Positions 14,945-19,636 of a stretch of 19,636 nucleotides of DNA are shown here, one piece after another; positions within the stretch are counted from its first letter, which is position 1, and each line of letters starts with the position of its first letter. The stretch is from an uncultured Clostridia bacterium (lineage in GTDB: Bacteria > Bacillota > Clostridia > TANB77 > CAG-508), in NCBI GenBank assembly GCA_934120675.1, contig CAKOUU010000023.1:1-19636 (forward strand). The letters run 5' to 3'. A program made the position numbers and the translations under genes. The notes beneath the pieces are model-generated. The model saw only the letters and a program-made list of their open reading frames with translations, made no database searches and was not told the DNA's origin.

Positions 14945-16336
14945 ATGGAAAAATTAGTTATAAAAGAATTATACAAAAATACAGAAAATTACATTAACAA
15001 AGAAGTAACTTTAGAAGGATGGGTTAGAACAGTAAGAGATTCAAAAACATTTGGATTTATAGAAATAAATGACGGAACATTTTTCAAAAATGTACAAATC
15101 GTCTTTACAGATAAATTATCAAACTTTAATGAAATTTGTAAACTTACAATAAGTTCTTCAATTAAAGTTAATGGAACACTTGTAAAAACAGAAAATGCTA
15201 AACAACCTTTTGAAATTCAAGCCACAAACGTAGAAATAGAAAGTTTATCAGATAGCACATATCCACTTCAAAAGAAAAAACATTCATTTGAATATTTAAG
15301 AACAATTGCACATCTTCGTCCAAGAGCAAATACTTTTAATGCAGTATTTAGAGTTAGAAGTAGCTTAGCATATGCAATACACCAATTTTTCCAAGAAAGA
15401 GGTTTTGTATATGTAAATACACCTTTAATTACAGGAAGTGACGCTGAAGGTGCCGGTGAAATGTTTAATGTTAATTCTTTTGATTTAACAAACATACCTA
15501 AAACAGATGGTGGAAAAATCGATTTTTCAAAAGATTTCTTTGGTAAACCAGCTCATTTAACAGTTAGCGGTCAATTAAATGGTGAAACATTTGCAGAAGC
15601 ATTTAGAAATATATACACATTTGGACCTACTTTTAGAGCCGAAAATTCAAACACAGTAAAACATGCTGCTGAATTTTGGATGGTTGAACCTGAAATATGT
15701 TTTGCAGATTTAGCTGATGATATGGATTTAGCAGAAGATATGATTAAATATATTTTCAAATATGTTTTAGATAATTGCCCAGAAGAAATGGAATTTTTCA
15801 ATAACTTTATAGACAAAGGTTTATTAGAAAGATTAAATCATGTAATCAATTCTGATTTTGTTAGAATTTCTTACACAGATGCAGTTAAAGAATTAGAAAA
15901 ACATAATGATGAATTTGAATATAAAGTTAGTTGGGGTATTGATTTACAAACAGAACATGAAAGATATTTGTGTGAACAAATATTTAAGAAACCTGTTTTT
16001 GTTACAGATTATCCAATAGATATAAAAGCTTTCTATATGAAGCAAAATCCAGATGGAAAAACTGTTGCTGCTGCTGACCTTTTAGTTCCTGGTATTGGAG
16101 AAATTATTGGTGGTAGTCAAAGAGAAGAAAATTATGATAAATTATTAAAGAGAATGAAAGAATTGAATATGCCTATCGAAAATTATGAATGGTATTTGGA
16201 TTTAAGAAAATATGGTAGTTGTGTTCATTCTGGATTTGGTCTAGGTTTTGAAAGAGCTATTATGTACTTAACTGGTATGCAAAATATTCGTGATGTTATT
16301 CCATTCCCTAGAACACCAAAAAACTGTGAATTTTAA
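14945..16336 (+). CDS. asnS: Asparaginyl-tRNA synthetase
   Basis: Class II synthetase charging tRNA-Asn; 463 residues, family-normal. An OB-fold anticodon domain (VTLEGWVRTVRDSKTFGFIE) is followed by the catalytic core: PLITGSDAEGAGEMF (motif 1 region), FGPTFRAENSNTVKHAAEFW (motif 2), GIGEIIGGSQREENY and GFGLGFERAIMYLTG (motif 3 with its Arg). These distinguish AsnRS from AspRS. The ATG at 14945 is preferred over 14933, which sits almost on the ribosome site. The last codons lie inside the shared terminator. Confidence 0.97.
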   Translation: MEKLVIKELYKNTENYINKEVTLEGWVRTVRDSKTFGFIEINDGTFFKNVQIVFTDKLSNFNEICKLTISSSIKVNGTLVKTENAKQPFEIQATNVEIESLSDSTYPLQKKKHSFEYLRTIAHLRPRANTFNAVFRVRSSLAYAIHQFFQERGFVYVNTPLITGSDAEGAGEMFNVNSFDLTNIPKTDGGKIDFSKDFFGKPAHLTVSGQLNGETFAEAFRNIYTFGPTFRAENSNTVKHAAEFWMVEPEICFADLADDMDLAEDMIKYIFKYVLDNCPEEMEFFNNFIDKGLLERLNHVINSDFVRISYTDAVKELEKHNDEFEYKVSWGIDLQTEHERYLCEQIFKKPVFVTDYPIDIKAFYMKQNPDGKTVAAADLLVPGIGEIIGGSQREENYDKLLKRMKELNMPIENYEWYLDLRKYGSCVHSGFGLGFERAIMYLTGMQNIRDVIPFPRTPKNCEF

Positions 16337-16351
16337 AATTCACAGTTTTTT
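16318..16351. terminator. Bidirectional terminator shared by asnS and proS
   Basis: A perfect 34-base palindrome, AAAAAACTGTGAATTTT followed by its complement, centred at 16334/16335. The asnS stop codon is at the centre. It gives a T tail on both strands, serving the two convergent transcripts. Confidence 0.9.
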
Positions 16352-16356
16352 ATTTA

Positions 16357-17628
16357 TTATTTTGCTAATCTATTTATTAATTCATCTAATGTATATACTT
16401 CTTTTTCTCCTGTTTTTGAAGTCTCTAATTCATATTTTCCATCTTCAAACTTTTTACCCATAACAAGCATATAAGGAGTACCTAAAGCATAAACATCATT
16501 AATTCTATTACCCATATTCAAATTTTCTCTATCATCAATAATAGCATTAACACCATTATCTTGAAGTTTATTGTATAATTCAAATGCCTTTTCTTTATTT
16601 TCGTCACTATATATAATTTGAACTTTATATGGAGCAATATTTTCTGGTATTGCAAAACCTTTAACTCTATCATTTTTGATAATAATATTGTTTTCAATTG
16701 TAGTTGCAATTATTCTACCTAAACCAATTCCATAACATCCCATATAATAAGGTTTGCTTTGACCATTTTCGTCTTGGTATGTCAATCCCATTGCTTCTGA
16801 ATATTTTGTTCCTAATTCAAAATTATTTCCTAATTCAACAGAATTATATTCTTTCATATCTTCTAGGCTTAGTCCTTGTAATCTATCAATAAATGTTTCT
16901 TTATCTTCAAAGTCTAAAACTTCTTTATTAATTCCAACATTTTTTTCTTCATTGTATAAAATGATATCTTCACCTAATTTTGTAATAGCTTGGAATTCTT
17001 CTGAAACTCTTCCACCCATTGTTCCGCCATCACTTACAACTGGAATGATATTAATTCCAATCCTTTTGAAAATATTCATATATACATCATGCATTTTTTC
17101 AAAGTTTTTATGCATATCTTCTTGTGTTTTGTCAAATGAATATGCATCCATCATTACAAATGTTCTAGGTCTAAATAAATATCCTCTTGCTCTAATTTCT
17201 TTTCTAAATTTTTCTCCAATTTGATAGTATGTTGCTGGTAGATTTTTATATGATAATAGTCTGTTTGCTCCAAAAATCGTAGCACATTCTTCTGCAGTTG
17301 GAGCTAAACCGTAATCTCCTAAATTGTTACTCATATTGAACATTATATCTGCTTCTTTTGTATATACATCCCATCTTCCAGATTGCTCCCAAATTTTTCT
17401 TGGTTGTAATTTTGGAAATTCTGCTTGAATACAGTCTGCTTTGTCCAATTCGTCAATAATTATATTTTCAACTATTCTTTCCATTTTTGTCCATATGTTT
17501 CCATATCCAAAAATTCCACTTTCAAATTGATATAATTCTCCTAATTTCATTAATATATCTTGTCCTGAATAATTTTTATCTACATCATTAAAATTTATTT
17601 TCTTTGGGTTTAATTTACTTAACTTCAT
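16357..17628 (-). CDS. proS: Prolyl-tRNA synthetase, short form
   Basis: Class II synthetase charging tRNA-Pro; 423 residues, against about 570 for the standard bacterial form. GLAPTAEECATIFGA gives the TxE proline-site motif, YLFRPRTFVMMDAYSFD motif 2, and YYMGCYGIGLGRIIATTIEN motif 3. The C-terminal anticodon domain starts at about residue 320 (YKVQIIYSDENKEKAFELYN). The stretch between motifs 2 and 3 is about 100 residues, too short for the usual 180-residue editing insertion, so Ala-tRNA-Pro editing in cis is probably absent. Last gene of the 19443 operon. Confidence 0.93.
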   Translation of the reverse strand: MKLSKLNPKKINFNDVDKNYSGQDILMKLGELYQFESGIFGYGNIWTKMERIVENIIIDELDKADCIQAEFPKLQPRKIWEQSGRWDVYTKEADIMFNMSNNLGDYGLAPTAEECATIFGANRLLSYKNLPATYYQIGEKFRKEIRARGYLFRPRTFVMMDAYSFDKTQEDMHKNFEKMHDVYMNIFKRIGINIIPVVSDGGTMGGRVSEEFQAITKLGEDIILYNEEKNVGINKEVLDFEDKETFIDRLQGLSLEDMKEYNSVELGNNFELGTKYSEAMGLTYQDENGQSKPYYMGCYGIGLGRIIATTIENNIIIKNDRVKGFAIPENIAPYKVQIIYSDENKEKAFELYNKLQDNGVNAIIDDRENLNMGNRINDVYALGTPYMLVMGKKFEDGKYELETSKTGEKEVYTLDELINRLAK

Positions 17629-17648
17629 CTTAATCCTTCTTTCTATGC

Positions 17649-17697
17649 TGTCCTTTTGGGGACTGTTCTGTTTGAGACATCGGTTCCTTTGAGGACA
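17649..17697 (+). repeat. Dispersed intergenic repeat, copy 2
   Basis: A 49-bp palindromic-ended element, TGTCCT to AGGACA, with core GGACTGTTCTGTTTGAGACA then TCGGTTCC. The core matches 3756-3795 on the opposite strand with two mismatches over about 26 bases. The style recalls the 'ggggac...gtcccc' dispersed repeats common in Clostridia. It lies between scpB and proS. Confidence 0.7.
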
Positions 17698-17709
17698 TTT
17701 TTTATTTCT

Positions 17710-18330
17710 TTATTTATTTTTTTCTTCCCCTTCAGGCTTTGGAGCCTCTTGTTCTTTTATATCTTCAGTACTGTTCTCAACTAAATCATCAATTACTATT
17801 TGTTGATTTTCATCTAATTTATATTTTGGAAGTTCCGGCAAATCATTTAAAGAGGTATAACCAAACATCTTCAAAAATTCATTTGAAGTTACATATGTCA
17901 TTGGTTTACCTGGTAAATCTGATTTTCCAGCCTCTTGTATTAATCCATATTCCAATAATTTATAAATACAAGCATCTGCACTGACTCCTCTTATAGATTC
18001 AATTTCTGCCCTTGTTACTCTTGGATTATATGCAATTATTGCAAGAGTTTCTAATGCTGCATTTGATAAATTTGGTTTTGACCTTTTATCTAATATTGGA
18101 TATAAATATTCGTATAATTCTTTCTTTGTACATAGTTGATAGCTATCCTCTAATTTTATAATTTCTATTCCTCTATTTTGTATTTTATAATCTTCTTGCA
18201 TTGAAACAATTATATTTTCTAATTCTTCTCTCGGTATTTCCAAAGAAATCATTAATTCCTTTATTGATACCTGTCTTCCTGCTGCAAAAAGTATCGCCTC
18301 AATTATAGATTTTATTTTATCTATTTCCAT
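17710..18330 (-). CDS. scpB: Segregation and condensation protein B (ScpB)
   Basis: Winged-helix subunit of the SMC-ScpA-ScpB condensin. 206 residues: IKSIIEAILFAAGRQVSI is the family N-terminus, two winged-helix domains follow, and the signature ALETLAIIAYNPRVTRAEIE and IRGVSAD lies near residues 93-120. The C-terminal tail is acidic and disordered (about 165-206). scpA usually sits just upstream; here that place is taken by an unrelated hypothetical gene. Confidence 0.94.
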   Translation of the reverse strand: MEIDKIKSIIEAILFAAGRQVSIKELMISLEIPREELENIIVSMQEDYKIQNRGIEIIKLEDSYQLCTKKELYEYLYPILDKRSKPNLSNAALETLAIIAYNPRVTRAEIESIRGVSADACIYKLLEYGLIQEAGKSDLPGKPMTYVTSNEFLKMFGYTSLNDLPELPKYKLDENQQIVIDDLVENSTEDIKEQEAPKPEGEEKNK

Positions 18331-18354
18331 ATTAAATTAGTTCCTTTCTAAGTT

Positions 18355-19443
18355 TTATTGTCTATAATATTCATTTTGATTATTTTTTTGTCCATATTCT
18401 CTATCTTGTTGATATTGCTTAGGAATTCCTTCTATGTCTATATCATTATTTTTTGATAATATAGCCATCTTCGCTTCCATACTTTGTAAAAGATAATCAT
18501 GGTATTTTGAATTGATATATGGATAATTTCTCATATACAAATATTCATTATCTAAGCAATCATTTTGTAATAAAAAAGACAAGTTTGTATCTGACCTTGC
18601 AATTTCTTTTACCGCCTCCATATAACTTTCTTGTAAAGTACATGATATAAATGAATTCGTTGATTGCGGAATTGTTTTATAATTTCCTTTCAAATCTTTA
18701 AATTGATCAGTCAATGGTTGTTTAGCAACACTTACCGTATTATTAATATTCTGTAAAAATGGTAAAAGATTCTCTGATTCTTTATACAAATCCGGTCTCA
18801 TATTTTTGGTATTTTGAATTAATTCCATAGTAGAATTTACTTCGTTTTTATCACAATAAATTACTATCTTCTCCCCTCTTGAATTTATTACATTTGAATC
18901 ATTTGCTGCAAACTTCATATAAAAATTAGGATTTTGATTACATGCTAATATTAAATTAGATAATTCTGCAATATTTCCATTATTACAATTAATATACAAT
19001 CTAACAATATCTTCATTTTTTGGTAATCTATGATTGTAAGACCTCACATGATAAAACGCAGTTCCATTGCTTGTATTTTGAGCCTGTACTTTATATTGAG
19101 AATTATTATTTAATTGGCTAAGCAACATTTGCTCTTTATAAAAATTTTTATTATATTCTTCTTGAGTAACTGGTTTCCCATTCATTGAGACTAATGCTCT
19201 ATATGCCATCTTTCTTGTATCTATTGGTTGCGTTATATCAGCATTTTCTATCATATTAGAATACAAATTCAAAAAACTATCTATTTCCATATCTATTTTA
19301 GTTGGCTGATTATAACTATTATTTGTTAACATCCAATTTCTATTTTTATTCATATTAGCATAATTATTTTGTACTTGTGCCTCTGGCAATGCTTTTTGTT
19401 CTCTTTTCTTCCAAAAATTTATTATTTTTTTTATTATATTCAT
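18355..19443 (-). CDS. Hypothetical protein, possibly distantly HopA1-like
   Basis: 362 residues, start preceded by CAGGAG. Basic N-terminus (NIIKKIINFWKKREQKALPE), Asn/Gln-rich throughout, no membrane segment. The segment EDIVRLYINCNNGNIAELSN, with NFYMKFAANDS and GEKIVIYCDKNEVNSTMELI (about residues 165-235), has the look of the HopA1 effector-like fold ('R-Y-N ... KF ... R-D/E-VVY'), but this is a pattern impression only. The N-terminal half (YRALVSMNGKPVTQEEYNK) and the end are unassigned. First gene of the operon with scpB and proS. Confidence 0.6.
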   Translation of the reverse strand: MNIIKKIINFWKKREQKALPEAQVQNNYANMNKNRNWMLTNNSYNQPTKIDMEIDSFLNLYSNMIENADITQPIDTRKMAYRALVSMNGKPVTQEEYNKNFYKEQMLLSQLNNNSQYKVQAQNTSNGTAFYHVRSYNHRLPKNEDIVRLYINCNNGNIAELSNLILACNQNPNFYMKFAANDSNVINSRGEKIVIYCDKNEVNSTMELIQNTKNMRPDLYKESENLLPFLQNINNTVSVAKQPLTDQFKDLKGNYKTIPQSTNSFISCTLQESYMEAVKEIARSDTNLSFLLQNDCLDNEYLYMRNYPYINSKYHDYLLQSMEAKMAILSKNNDIDIEGIPKQYQQDREYGQKNNQNEYYRQ

Positions 19444-19519
19444 TTATAAACTCCTGATTTTATAATTTACCTGCTAATTATATTATATTTTTCTTCAAAA
19501 ATCAATGCAATTTTCATCT

Positions 19520-19548
19520 ATAATAAAATTTTTGTGTATATATGTCAA
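19520..19548 (-). promoter_or_regulatory. Sigma-A promoter of the 19443-scpB-proS operon
   Basis: Minus strand: TTGACA (19548-19543), 17-bp spacer, TATTAT (19525-19520). Exact -35, leader about 70 bases. Confidence 0.7.
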
Positions 19549-19597
19549 TGATGTGAAACAAATTCTTTCAAATAGTATGATTGAATTCGTTTCATAT

Positions 19598-19636
19598 TTA
19601 TGCTTTTTTTAATTCTTCTCTTTTTTCTTTTGGTGT
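19598..19636 (-). CDS. 3' end of an unidentified gene (partial)
   Basis: The minus strand entering at the right edge reads TPKEKREELKKA then TAA at 19600-19598. Only 12 residues are visible, but composition and the stop followed by a hairpin (TGAAACGAATTC/GAATTTGTTTCA, 19555-19594) fit a gene end. The product cannot be identified. Confidence 0.4.
   Translation of the reverse strand, partial: TPKEKREELKKA

Noticed and set aside
1..19636. CRISPR array or tRNA genes
   Set aside because: No regularly spaced repeats with unique spacers and no cloverleaf-like sequence were seen.

Overview
The window looks like a low-GC, endospore-forming Firmicute, most likely an uncultured Clostridia. The base composition is very AT-rich. 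A clostridial-type cell-division and sporulation cluster (murA, ftsQ, two DUF881 genes, sbp, ftsA, ftsZ, spoIIGA, sigE, sigG, ylmC/ymxH-like) sits near the spore germination pair cwlJ-gerQ. The species cannot be named from sequence alone.

Layout. 1-420: three tandem minus-strand sigma-A-type promoters firing out of the left edge, probably into an rRNA operon. 438-685: a 234-bp palindromic element with 14-bp terminal inverted repeats and 7-bp flanking direct repeats, inserted at the stop codon of the ylmC-like gene (a MITE or structured element). 678-10860, minus strand: the murA to ylmC cluster, with terminators after murA, ftsZ and sigG, a sigma-A promoter before ftsA and a sigma-F-type promoter before sigG. 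10861-11772: a long intergenic region and a small plus-strand membrane protein. 11942-12392: a decayed dinD gene. 12455-13936, minus: hypothetical-cmk-rdgB. 14045-14819, plus: cwlJ-gerQ. 14945-16336, plus: asnS, sharing a perfect bidirectional terminator with the convergent operon at 19443-16357 (hypothetical, scpB, proS).

Main discovery. Three conserved genes, murA, sigE and sigG, are each split by a +1 frameshift, and in all three the break is at a CGG codon. Skipping the C of CGG and reading the next three bases as a GGR glycine codon restores the full-length conserved protein: EG-(C)-GKKLEG in MurA, ADEL-(C)-GISQSYISRLE in SigE, FSTY-(C)-GVPMICGE in SigG. By eye I found no other in-frame CGG in the roughly 5,300 codons of the window, so 3 of 3 CGG codons coincide with a required +1 shift. 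I infer that CGG is not an ordinary arginine codon here but a +1 frameshift signal read as glycine, either by out-of-frame binding of tRNA-Gly at an unassigned 'hungry' CGG or by a quadruplet-reading tRNA-Gly (anticodon UCCG on CGGR). I do not know of a described system of this kind.

Functionally, the cluster couples peptidoglycan precursor synthesis (MurA), divisome assembly (FtsQ, FtsA, FtsZ) and the mother-cell and forespore sigma cascade (SpoIIGA processing pro-SigE; SigG from a SigF promoter). Two of the three CGG shifts therefore gate compartment-specific sporulation sigma factors, and the third gates the first committed step of cell-wall synthesis.
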